From an uncultured Coriobacteriales bacterium (GTDB taxonomy: Bacteria; Actinomycetota; Coriobacteriia; Coriobacteriales; QAMH01): a stretch of DNA of 64,000 bases. The position numbers and the translations under genes were made by a program. The stretch is taken from positions 1 through 64,000 of the forward strand of contig CAKUES010000007.1 of NCBI GenBank assembly GCA_934646835.1. Reading direction: 5' to 3'. The notes below the pieces were generated by a model. That model was not told the origin of the DNA and searched no databases. It worked only from the letters and a program-made list of their open reading frames with translations. Below are positions 1-7,446 of this stretch, piece after piece; within the stretch, counting starts at the first letter, position 1; each line of letters starts with the position of its first letter.

Positions 1-54
1 ATCGCCGAGAGTACTGCAGCGCAAGGCTGCGGGAGGGTAGGACGCCGCTGGGCC
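1..54 (+). rRNA. rrf: 5S ribosomal RNA, 3' end (partial)
   Basis: The first ~54 bases match the 3' half of bacterial 5S rRNA: GCCGAGAGTACTGC, then a short hairpin, then GGGAGGGTAGGACGCCGC and CTGGGC, the 3' strand of the terminal stem. The 5' half lies before the window. The window therefore begins at the end of an rRNA operon. The 3' end is placed by comparison with the E. coli molecule and is good to about 2 nt. Confidence 0.85.
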
Positions 55-117
55 GACCGGGGGCTCTCGCGCTTTGGGGCGGGCGTTCGCCCGCGAGGGG
101 CGTATTTAATGGTTGGA

Positions 118-157
118 AAGCTTTGCGTGTTCCGTATAGGACATGCAAAGCTTTTTT
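118..157 (+). terminator. Rho-independent terminator of the rRNA operon
   Basis: AAGCTTTGCGTGT (118-130) pairs with ACATGCAAAGCTT (141-153) over 13 bp with one G-U pair and a 10-nt loop, followed by a run of six T. A second GC hairpin (GCGGGCGTTCGCCCGC) lies just upstream at about 80-95, between the 5S gene and this stem. Its position right after 5S fits termination of the rRNA transcript. Confidence 0.85.
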
Positions 158-333
158 GTTGGTAAGCATCTCCTTTGCGGTTAAGTTTCTGGTTGAAATT
201 CACTGACATATCAACAGTTTGGTTTCCGAAAACAATGTCGGCAGCTCTGTTCGGTTTTGGTGATAGGCTTAAGCGCAGTATGTATGAGTTTATGCCCTTG
301 ATTGACTGGGCGTATCAGAGGAAAGGATTTGCC

Positions 334-672
334 ATGATCGACAGGGGTATGCTTGATTACGTGATGGAGCGCATTCGTCCTCAGCTCCAGGCTGACGGCG
401 GCGACGTCGAGATCACGGAGATCAATGACGAGGAGGGTATCGTCTACGTTGCACTGCAGGGTGCTTGCGTCGGTTGCCCGATGTCCTCTCTGACCATCTC
501 CCAGGGCATTGAGCGTGTTCTCAAGGAGCATGTGCCTGGTGTTGAGCGCGTCCTTCCTGACCTGAGCGCCCAGGACTTCGCTGATCAGGAGGTCAAGGTT
601 GCCGTTCTCGATGATGAGGGCAACGTCGTCGGCGAGAAGTCCGTCTCCCCTGAGGAACTTTTCAACAAGTAG
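334..672 (+). CDS. NifU-like C-terminal domain protein (Fe-S scaffold)
   Basis: A 112-residue protein made almost entirely of the NifU C-terminal domain. It has RPQLQADGGDVEI near the N-terminus and the paired cysteines GACVGCPMSS that hold a bridging Fe-S cluster in this family. The last ~35 residues are an acidic tail of unknown role. The start is the ATG preceded six bases upstream by GAAAGGA; a second ATG five codons later is also possible. The gene stands alone between the rRNA terminator and its own terminator. By family it should be a cytosolic Fe-S cluster carrier; a cysteine desulfurase is encoded far away at 47 kb in this window. Confidence 0.85.
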   Translation: MIDRGMLDYVMERIRPQLQADGGDVEITEINDEEGIVYVALQGACVGCPMSSLTISQGIERVLKEHVPGVERVLPDLSAQDFADQEVKVAVLDDEGNVVGEKSVSPEELFNK

Positions 673-693
673 CAACTGCTGAGTCAGCAATAG

Positions 694-730
694 CAAGAGC
701 CGGAAAAGACATGGTCTTTTCCGGCTCTTG
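694..730 (+). terminator. Terminator after the NifU-like gene
   Basis: A perfect 17-bp stem (694-710 with 714-730, arm CAAGAGCCGGAAAAGAC) closes on a 3-nt loop ATG and is followed by TCGTTTGTC. It sits between two converging genes. The T tail is short, so strength is uncertain, but the stem is very stable. Confidence 0.75.
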
Positions 731-772
731 TCGTTTGTCATGCTCTGTAAGGCACTGCAGCTTGGATGCCGC

Positions 773-1879
773 TTAAATCCTGTGTGCCACGGCGTTGACC
801 AGGGCCATGGGGGAGTTGCCGCCTATCCACTTGCCAAAACGCGAGTTGATGACGGGGTAGTACTTGAGCTTTCGGCCGATGCATTTCTTGATCGGCGCAA
901 GCGAGGCGTTGTAGGCGTCGAGCACCATCTGCGCATCGCCATGCTTGCCTTGGGTTGCCACGGCGAGGCCGACGAGCTTGCCGCTGTTGAGGGCAAACGA
1001 GATACCCTCGCCCGATGAAGGCGACATGATGGCATTTGCCTCACCGGCAAGCAGCACGCGGCCTACACCGCCGACGATGTCCTTGACGGAGTTCACCTTG
1101 ACGGCGGTCCAAGCCTCGCGCGGTCTGAGCTGCTCATAGCCGTAATGGTAGCGGGTCCTGAAGACGTCGAGTGCGCGCTCGTGCTCTTCGTTGCAGTGCT
1201 TGGAGCCAGGGTAGAAAACCGACCCGATAATGACGGCATCATTCTTGGGAATCAGGTAGCCGTAGCCGTAGTTTTTGCCGATGTGGCGGGAGTAGATGCA
1301 GTCGAAGAAAGGCTCGGCTTCCGGGCCGATGGGCAAGAATTCCTGAAGGGTCTTGTAGAGGGAAAGCTGTGTCACGGGTAGGCAGCGCCTTACCGTGGAG
1401 CGCGGTCCGTCGCAGCCGATGAGGAAGTCCGCCTCGACGAGCATCTTCTCTGCATCGGGGTTTGTGAGGTCCTCGAGCTCGACGGTTACTTGCTTGTCGG
1501 TCTGCGTGAGGCCCTTGAACTTCGTTTGAGGCAGCACGGTGACGTTGCTCGGGAGCATGCTCATGAGCCAGTCGTCGAACTTGACGCGGTCCACGTTGGC
1601 AAAGCGCAGAGTGCTTGCCTTCTTAATCTCTCGGTCCCAGTCGCAGAAGCGGAAGTTGATCCATTCCGGGTCGCAGATAATGTCTCTGGGGATTCCTTGG
1701 ACCTGTGTGAGGAAATCCTGGGCATACTCGTTGAGCATGCCGCCGCAGCTCTTCATGCGCGGCATGGCCATTGCGTCTACGAGCAAGACGTCGCCATATG
1801 CCGACGCATAGACCGAGGCCATGACGCCAGCCGGCCCTGCTCCGACCACAATGGTCGAATAATGCGATTGTAGGGTCAA
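773..1879 (-). CDS. FAD-dependent oxidoreductase, geranylgeranyl-reductase family
   Basis: A 368-residue flavoprotein. The N-terminal dinucleotide motif is VVGAGPAGVMAS (residues ~11-22), the middle motif is GCDGPRSTVRR, and the C-terminal FAD motif is GRVLLAGEANAIMSPSSGEGI with the aspartate of the usual GDA replaced by glutamate. This is the layout of the geranylgeranyl reductase/halogenase-like family, which reduces isoprenoid double bonds or hydroxylates aromatic compounds; the substrate cannot be told from sequence. A CxGxLN-type segment (SCGGMLNEYAQ) follows the FAD domain, as in archaeal and actinobacterial relatives. Start is TTG, chosen because AAAGGAGG lies 4-5 bases upstream. It is a single gene converging on the NifU-like gene. 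Confidence 0.85.
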   Translation of the reverse strand: MTLQSHYSTIVVGAGPAGVMASVYASAYGDVLLVDAMAMPRMKSCGGMLNEYAQDFLTQVQGIPRDIICDPEWINFRFCDWDREIKKASTLRFANVDRVKFDDWLMSMLPSNVTVLPQTKFKGLTQTDKQVTVELEDLTNPDAEKMLVEADFLIGCDGPRSTVRRCLPVTQLSLYKTLQEFLPIGPEAEPFFDCIYSRHIGKNYGYGYLIPKNDAVIIGSVFYPGSKHCNEEHERALDVFRTRYHYGYEQLRPREAWTAVKVNSVKDIVGGVGRVLLAGEANAIMSPSSGEGISFALNSGKLVGLAVATQGKHGDAQMVLDAYNASLAPIKKCIGRKLKYYPVINSRFGKWIGGNSPMALVNAVAHRI

Positions 1880-1977
1880 GGTTCCTCCTTTAACCTTGAT
1901 GTGTTCAAGCAGGTGATATATACCACAGTTTCAAGCGGGCTGTGTGTATCACTGTGCGTCATGGTACCATTCTCGTT

Positions 1978-2799
1978 ATGCTTAACGACTTTTATCAAAT
2001 ACTCGATCCCATAGCGTTTACCTTGGGGCCTCTCTCGGTTCGCTGGTACGGCTTGGCGTATATATTCGGCTTTTTGTGTGCGGGCATCGTCATCGCCTTG
2101 ACGGCACGCAGATGGCGTATTCGCTTCGACGCCTACGATGTGCTGAGCGCTGTTTGTGCGATTGCCTTCGGTGTGATTATCGGCGGACGCTTGGGCTATT
2201 GTCTGTTCTACGGCGATGGGTATTATCTGCAGCATCCTATCGAGATCCTTGCAGTCGGCAACGGCGGTATGTCCTTCCACGGCGGCTTGATCGGCGCCTT
2301 TGCCGGTGGAGCGATCTATTGCGCCACGGTGAAGATGCCCTTGCTCAGCTTGGCGGACCTCGTTGTCTGCGGAGCACCTGTCGGCTTGTTCTTTGGACGC
2401 TGCGCAAACTTCATCAACGGCGAGCTCTACGGAGCCCCCACTGACGGGCCGTGGGGCGTTGACTTTTTGGGCACGGGCGTCATGTACATGCCCTCGCAGT
2501 TGATCGAGGCGCTGCTCGAGGGTGTTGTGCTCTTCATCATCCTCTTCGCCCTATCTCGCAAGGTCCCTGCTCGTCCGCGTGGGTTCTTCTTCGGGACCTT
2601 CCTTGCCCTGTATGCGTGCTGCCGCATCGCCGTCGAGTTCGTGAGACTTCCGGACGTGCAGATCGGCTACTTTTTTGGGACCTGGGGAACCATGGGGCAG
2701 CTGCTGAGCTTACCTATGCTCCTCTTGGGGCTTGCGCTCGTCGTCTATTCACTCAAAACGAAAAAACCGCAAACGGGACTTAAATATCAGGAACAGTAG
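1978..2799 (+). CDS. lgt: Prolipoprotein diacylglyceryl transferase
   Basis: Integral membrane enzyme that moves diacylglycerol from phosphatidylglycerol onto the lipobox cysteine of prolipoproteins, the first step of lipoprotein maturation. The Lgt signature GRCANFINGELYG is present around residue 140, with the upstream HGGLIGAFAGG motif and the early RWYGLAYI segment; about seven hydrophobic segments. The length (273 aa) is usual. The ATG chosen gives MLNDFYQILDPIAF. It has no clear ribosome binding site, but TACCAT lies exactly 7 nt upstream, so translation may be leaderless; an in-frame GTG at 1942 is the alternative. The two cyclophilin-like lipoproteins at 36-37 kb would be substrates. 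Confidence 0.95.
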   Translation: MLNDFYQILDPIAFTLGPLSVRWYGLAYIFGFLCAGIVIALTARRWRIRFDAYDVLSAVCAIAFGVIIGGRLGYCLFYGDGYYLQHPIEILAVGNGGMSFHGGLIGAFAGGAIYCATVKMPLLSLADLVVCGAPVGLFFGRCANFINGELYGAPTDGPWGVDFLGTGVMYMPSQLIEALLEGVVLFIILFALSRKVPARPRGFFFGTFLALYACCRIAVEFVRLPDVQIGYFFGTWGTMGQLLSLPMLLLGLALVVYSLKTKKPQTGLKYQEQ

Positions 2800-2887
2800 T
2801 AGTAAACTAAACGTTTGTCTGTACAAAATACCTAGCTGTGCACTCTGCAGCTTTGCGCAAATCGAATTGTTGAAGGAAGGGGTAGAT

Positions 2888-3685
2888 ATGTCCGGACATT
2901 CTAAATGGGCTACCACCAAGCATCGCAAGGGCGCCCAGGATGCCAAGCGCTCCGCACTGTTCTCCAAGCTGAGCCGCGTTATCACTGTTGCCGCGAAGGA
3001 AGGTGGCGACCCCAACCCTGACAACAATGCTTCTCTGGCCGCCGCTATCGCCAAGGCCAAGGGCTACTCCATGCCCAAGGACAAGATCCAGGTTGCCATC
3101 GACAAGGCCTTTGGCACTGGTGGTGACGCTGCCACTTGGGAGACTGTGATCTACGAGGGCTACGGCCCCGCAGGTATCGGCATGTACGTCGAGTGCCTGA
3201 CCGACAACCGCAACCGCACCGCGGCTGATGTTCGTAGCGCCTTCAACAAGTCCGGCGGCAGCCTTGCCACCAGCGGCTCTGTTGCCTTCCAGTTCGAGAA
3301 GAAGGGCCAGATCACCATCGAGAAGGTCATCGAGGGTGACGGCAAGAAGGTTGCCGACAAGCAGAACGCTCCCGCTGATGAGGATGAGTTCATGATGGTC
3401 GTCGCCGAGGCTGGCGCTGAAGATTACATCGACGCAGACGAGGACTGGGTTGTCTTCACTGCCCCGACCGAGCTCATGGCCGTCAAGTCCGGCATCGAGG
3501 CCCAGGGCATCGAGGTCAAGGGTGCAGAGCTCATCATGGAGCCCACCAACCCCGTCGCCGTCGCTGTTGAGGATGCCAAGAAGGTCCAGCGCCTCATCGA
3601 GCGCCTCGAGGACTTCGACGACGTCCAGTCTGTCTCCCACACCATGGAGATCACCGAGGAGATCGCTGCTGCTCTCGAGGAGTAA
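2888..3685 (+). CDS. YebC/PmpR family protein
   Basis: Begins MSGHSKWATTKHRKGAQDAKR, diagnostic of the YebC/TACO1 family. It continues with the three-domain layout and ends near residue 265, slightly longer than the usual ~245 because of an acidic insertion around residues 155-185. Members have been described as DNA-binding regulators and as factors that relieve ribosome stalling on proline stretches; which applies here is not visible. The start has a strong site, GAAGGAAGGGG, upstream. It sits between lgt and ruvC, where actinobacteria commonly place it, and has its own terminator. Confidence 0.95.
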   Translation: MSGHSKWATTKHRKGAQDAKRSALFSKLSRVITVAAKEGGDPNPDNNASLAAAIAKAKGYSMPKDKIQVAIDKAFGTGGDAATWETVIYEGYGPAGIGMYVECLTDNRNRTAADVRSAFNKSGGSLATSGSVAFQFEKKGQITIEKVIEGDGKKVADKQNAPADEDEFMMVVAEAGAEDYIDADEDWVVFTAPTELMAVKSGIEAQGIEVKGAELIMEPTNPVAVAVEDAKKVQRLIERLEDFDDVQSVSHTMEITEEIAAALEE

Positions 3686-3709
3686 CGCTAAACCCTCTAT
3701 GCAATCTGA

Positions 3710-3738
3710 AAGGGGCTGCCTTTGCGCAGCCCCTTTTT
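3710..3738 (+). terminator. Terminator after yebC
   Basis: AAGGGGCTGC (3710-3719) pairs perfectly with GCAGCCCCTT (3726-3735), loop CTTTGC, and the stem runs into five T. Separates yebC from the ruv operon. Confidence 0.9.
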
Positions 3739-3780
3739 GTATGCCCTGTGCACTTATAGGAAATTGTTCGTGCCGTTCTC

Positions 3781-3812
3781 TTGATTCAAAACGAACATGC
3801 CTGTACTATAAT
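3781..3812 (+). promoter_or_regulatory. Promoter of the ruvCAB operon
   Basis: TTGATT at 3781 is followed after 17 nt by TACTAT (3804-3809), which overlaps a perfect TATAAT (3807-3812). The ruvC start lies about 40 nt further on. No LexA box recognisable to me overlaps it. Confidence 0.55.
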
Positions 3813-3856
3813 CGAACAAATGTTTGAAGATAAGGCGGTGCTGTTTGGAGTCGGTG

Positions 3857-4426
3857 ATGATCATGGGGGTGGACCCCGGCTTGGCCCACACGGGTTGGGG
3901 CGTGGTTGAGCTCAGGGGGTCAAAGACCTCCCCGGTCGCCTATGGTTGTATCGAGACCCAGGCTCAAGACGATTTGCCGTACCGTCTCAATATCATCCAC
4001 GACAAGATCATGGCCGCCTTCGAGCGCTATGCCCCTGATGAGCTGAGCATCGAGGAGATTTACTTCGGTGCGAATACCAAGAGCGCTATCGCGACGGCGC
4101 ACGCAAGGGGTGCCGTGCTCGTTGCAGCTGGCAGGAAGAACCTTGTCTTGGGCGAGTACACGCCCATGCAGATCAAGAAGGCCGTCGTCGGAACCGGCGC
4201 TGCGGACAAGGCTCAGGTTCAGTACATGGTCCAGGCGATTTTAGGTCTCGATCACGTACCTCAGCCAGATCATGCAGCAGACGCGTTGGCTGCAGCTTTG
4301 TGTCACGCGCGTTTACGCAACATGGGCCAGTCGGGGAGGAAGATGAACCGTCACATGCACATGCATGCGAGCGAGCGCGAGGCCTGGACGGCTTTGGCGG
4401 AGGATATGAAAGGACCACAGAGATGA
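3857..4426 (+). CDS. ruvC: Holliday junction resolvase RuvC
   Basis: Endonuclease that nicks Holliday junctions symmetrically, working with RuvAB in recombinational repair. The RNase H-like fold shows the catalytic acids: GVDPGLAHTGWG at the N-terminus, the glutamate in SIEEIYFG, and the C-terminal pair in DHAADALAAALCH. Start is the ATG giving MIMGVDPG, with GGAG six bases upstream; longer readings through a TTG at 3824 add residues the family lacks. The last residues after ~165 are a polar tail. The stop overlaps the ruvA start as ATGA, so the two are translationally coupled. Confidence 0.95.
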   Translation: MIMGVDPGLAHTGWGVVELRGSKTSPVAYGCIETQAQDDLPYRLNIIHDKIMAAFERYAPDELSIEEIYFGANTKSAIATAHARGAVLVAAGRKNLVLGEYTPMQIKKAVVGTGAADKAQVQYMVQAILGLDHVPQPDHAADALAAALCHARLRNMGQSGRKMNRHMHMHASEREAWTALAEDMKGPQR

Positions 4427-5010
4427 TTGCGTATCTCAAGGGAACGATCGTAGGCTCGGATGCCTATGCGTGCATACTCGACGTGGGTGGTGTTGGCTAC
4501 GAGCTTCTCATGTCCTCTAAGGGATTGGCCTCATTGCCCCCGGCGGGTCGTGAGTGCCTGGTGCACACCTATCTCCAGGTCAAAGACGACGGCATGACGA
4601 TGTTCGGCTTTGCGAGCCTTCAGGAGAAAGAGATGTTTGGCCGTCTGGTCAATGTGAGCGGGATCGGTCCCAAGATCGCGCTTGCAGCGCTGTCCACTTA
4701 CACCCCTCAAGACCTTGCCGGTGTTATCGCGGAGGGCGACGTTGCCGCTGTCTCGCGCGTTCCCGGTGTTGGCAAGAAGACTGCTCAGCGTGTCATCCTC
4801 GAGTTACAGGGAATCCTCAAGTCGGACGTCGAGACATCTAGCGCGAGTACAGCGCCGGTCAGCTCTGCTCTCAAGGACGCCTCCCTCGCACTGGAGTCCA
4901 TGGGCTTTTCTGCCGAGGAGGTCTCTGCTGCCTTCAAGGGGGGAGAGGTTGAGGGTATGGACGTCTCTTCCCTTGTCAGATTGGGTCTTAAGAACCTGGG
5001 AGGTAGATGA
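4423..5010 (+). CDS. ruvA: Holliday junction DNA helicase subunit RuvA
   Basis: Tetrameric Holliday-junction binding protein that recruits RuvB. Begins MIAYLKGTIVG, the typical OB-fold start, followed by two helix-hairpin-helix motifs (VSGIGPKIALAALS and VPGVGKKTAQRVILEL) and a C-terminal RuvB-contacting domain ending VRLGLKNLGGR. 195 residues, normal for the family. It overlaps ruvC by four bases and ruvB by four (ATGA), giving a tightly coupled ruvC-ruvA-ruvB operon. Confidence 0.96.
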   Translation: MIAYLKGTIVGSDAYACILDVGGVGYELLMSSKGLASLPPAGRECLVHTYLQVKDDGMTMFGFASLQEKEMFGRLVNVSGIGPKIALAALSTYTPQDLAGVIAEGDVAAVSRVPGVGKKTAQRVILELQGILKSDVETSSASTAPVSSALKDASLALESMGFSAEEVSAAFKGGEVEGMDVSSLVRLGLKNLGGR

Positions 5011-6056
5011 TGGCTTGGGAGGCAGAAGACTTCGAGGCTAAGCGCAGCGCACATGCCCAAGAGCGCTTGGTCGGCCCTGATGCCGTGCCAGAGGATGCCA
5101 ACCAGGAGATCTCCCTGCGTCCTAAGATGCTTGCGGAGTATCTGGGCCAGACGCGCATCAAGGAGAACCTCGATATCCTCATCAAGGCTGCCAAGATGAG
5201 GGAGGAACCGCTTGATCACCTCTTGTTTAGCGGTCCTCCGGGTCTTGGCAAGACGACGCTTGCAACTGTCGTCGCCAACGAGATGGGCGTCAATATCAAG
5301 ACGACCTCAGGTCCTGCCATCGAGCGCGCCGGTGATCTTGCAGCTATCCTCACCAACCTCGAGGAGGGTGACGTCCTCTTCATCGACGAGATACACCGCA
5401 TGAACCGCGCGGTGGAGGAGGTCTTGTACCCGGCGATGGAGGACTTCGCGCTGGATATCGTTATCGGTCAGGGCCCTGCTGCCCGCTCGATCAGGTTGGA
5501 CATCCCCAAGTTCACGCTCATCGCGGCCACGACGCGAAGCGGCATGCTCACCGGCCCGCTGCGCGATAGGTTTGGTGCGAACTTCCGTCTTGACTACTAC
5601 TCGCCCTCAGAGCTGAGGGACATCGTCGTCAGGTCGGCGACCATCCTCGGCATCGAGATCGCAGAAGACGGTGCCATGGAGATCGCTACGCGCTCTCGCG
5701 CGACGCCGCGCCTTGCCAACCGCCTCCTCAAGCGCGTGCGCGACTACGCGCAGGTGAGGGCCGACGGCGTTATCACCGGCGTGGTTGCCCGCGACGCACT
5801 TGCCTTCTTCGAGGTGGACGGAAGGGGCTTGGACCCCATGGACAACAAGATCCTCGAGCTGCTCGTGCGCACCTTCGAAGGTCGCCCCGTGGGCTTGACC
5901 ACGATTGCCAGCGCGCTGGGAGAGGAGCCTGACTCGCTCGAGGATGTCTACGAGCCCTTCTTGCTGCAGCAGGGTCTGATCGTGCGCACACCCAAGGGCC
6001 GACAGGCTACTAAAGCCGCCTATGCGCATCTTGGCTGTCCCTACGCTGTGGAGTGA
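5007..6056 (+). CDS. ruvB: Holliday junction DNA helicase motor RuvB
   Basis: AAA+ ring ATPase that drives branch migration. Walker A GPPGLGKTTLA, Walker B FIDEIHR, sensor region AATTRSGML, then the RuvB wedge and C-terminal winged helix ending RQATKAAYAHLG. Length 349 aa. The start is a double ATG; the second (5010) has better spacing from GGGAGG than the first, so the protein may begin one residue later. Confidence 0.97.
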   Translation: MMAWEAEDFEAKRSAHAQERLVGPDAVPEDANQEISLRPKMLAEYLGQTRIKENLDILIKAAKMREEPLDHLLFSGPPGLGKTTLATVVANEMGVNIKTTSGPAIERAGDLAAILTNLEEGDVLFIDEIHRMNRAVEEVLYPAMEDFALDIVIGQGPAARSIRLDIPKFTLIAATTRSGMLTGPLRDRFGANFRLDYYSPSELRDIVVRSATILGIEIAEDGAMEIATRSRATPRLANRLLKRVRDYAQVRADGVITGVVARDALAFFEVDGRGLDPMDNKILELLVRTFEGRPVGLTTIASALGEEPDSLEDVYEPFLLQQGLIVRTPKGRQATKAAYAHLGCPYAVE

Positions 6057-6186
6057 TCTGCGCTTTTGCGCTGCATCTTGCGACAGATGACTCAATCTAT
6101 CACGTTAAATCGTTCGCCTGACTTGTTCTGGCGTGGTATCTTATTCCGCATGCATTCTATTGATTGATTGGTTTGGAGCTGTTCAA

Positions 6187-7428
6187 ATGAGCGAAAACTC
6201 TTACCTTTTTACTTCTGAGTCCGTGACCGAGGGACATCCCGACAAGATCTGCGACCAGATCTCCGATGCGATCGTCGATGCCATCTTCGAGAAGGAGATC
6301 GAGCTCGCCAAGGCCGGCTACATCTCTCCCAGCGGTGTGCCTGCAGACCCTGACAATGTCCGCATCGCCTGCGAGACCGTTGTCACCACCGGCCTGGTCA
6401 TGGTTGCCGGTGAGGTTCGCACCCAGGCTTACATCGACGTGGATAGCATCGTTCGCGACGTCATCCGCGAGATCGGCTATACGCGTGCCAAGTTCGGCTT
6501 CGATGCCGATACCTGCGGTGTCATCAACACCATCCATGAGCAGAGCCCCGACATCGCCCAGGGTGTCGACAACAGCACGGAGATGCGCGAGGACGGCTCC
6601 GACCCGCTGGACACCATCGGCGCTGGCGACCAGGGCATGATGTTCGGCTATGCCTGCAACGAGACCTCCACGCTCATGCCCATGCCCATCTATCTGGCAC
6701 ATCGCCTGAGCGAGCGTCTGACCAAGGTCCGCAAGGACGGCGTGCTCGACTACCTGCGCCCCGACGGCAAGACCCAGGTCTCCGTCCGTTATGTCGACAA
6801 CAAACCCGTCGGCGTCGAGAAAGTGCTCATCTCCACCCAGCACTCCGAGGACGTTGAGCTTGAGCAGATCCGCCGTGACCTCATCGAGCAGGTCATCACC
6901 CCGGTCTTCGCTGAGGAAGGCGTCAACTGGGATGGCGCAGAGATCTACGTCAACCCCACTGGCCGCTTCGTCGTCGGTGGCCCCATGGGCGACTGCGGTC
7001 TCACCGGCCGCAAGATTATCGTCGACACCTATGGTGGCATGGGCCGTCATGGCGGCGGCGCCTTTAGCGGCAAGGACTGCACCAAGGTTGACCGCTCTGG
7101 TGCCTATGCAGCCCGCTGGGTTGCCAAGAACGTCGTTGCTGCCGGCTTGGCAGACAAGTGTGAGGTTCAGATCGCCTATGCGATCGGCGTGGCTAAGCCG
7201 CTGAGCCTCCTTGTCGAGACCTTCGGCACGGAGAAGGTCCCCGCCGCTGACATCGTCAAGGCTGTGGAGAGTACCTTCGACCTGCGTCCTGGCGCTATCA
7301 TCCGCGACCTGGACCTTCGCCGCCCCATCTACCGCAAGACTGCCGCTTACGGCCACTTTGGCCGCGCGGGCTTCCCTTGGGAGGAGACCAACAAGACCGA
7401 GCAGCTGCGCGCAGCCGTTGGCCTGTAG
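6187..7428 (+). CDS. metK: S-adenosylmethionine synthase
   Basis: Makes S-adenosylmethionine from methionine and ATP. Signature motifs are present: VTEGHPDKICDQISDA at the N-terminus, GAGDQGMMFGYA in the centre and GGGAFSGKDCTKVDRSGAY near residue 300. 413 residues, slightly longer than E. coli MetK. The ATG was chosen because GGAG lies eight bases upstream; an in-frame extension begins 54 nt earlier but has no site. I see no SAM riboswitch in the 130-nt leader. Confidence 0.97.
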   Translation: MSENSYLFTSESVTEGHPDKICDQISDAIVDAIFEKEIELAKAGYISPSGVPADPDNVRIACETVVTTGLVMVAGEVRTQAYIDVDSIVRDVIREIGYTRAKFGFDADTCGVINTIHEQSPDIAQGVDNSTEMREDGSDPLDTIGAGDQGMMFGYACNETSTLMPMPIYLAHRLSERLTKVRKDGVLDYLRPDGKTQVSVRYVDNKPVGVEKVLISTQHSEDVELEQIRRDLIEQVITPVFAEEGVNWDGAEIYVNPTGRFVVGGPMGDCGLTGRKIIVDTYGGMGRHGGGAFSGKDCTKVDRSGAYAARWVAKNVVAAGLADKCEVQIAYAIGVAKPLSLLVETFGTEKVPAADIVKAVESTFDLRPGAIIRDLDLRRPIYRKTAAYGHFGRAGFPWEETNKTEQLRAAVGL

Positions 7429-7446
7429 TCAACCCCGCGAGTTTTG

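Noticed and set aside
3820..3909. ATG exactly 7 nt after TATAAT upstream of ruvC, as a leaderless gene
   Set aside because: Its frame differs from ruvC and stops after about 30 codons; the ruvC ATG with its own ribosome site is preferred.
6057..6186. Possible SAM riboswitch ahead of metK
   Set aside because: The 130-nt leader shows no conserved SAM-I/II/IV-type helices that I can recognise and no terminator/antiterminator pair.
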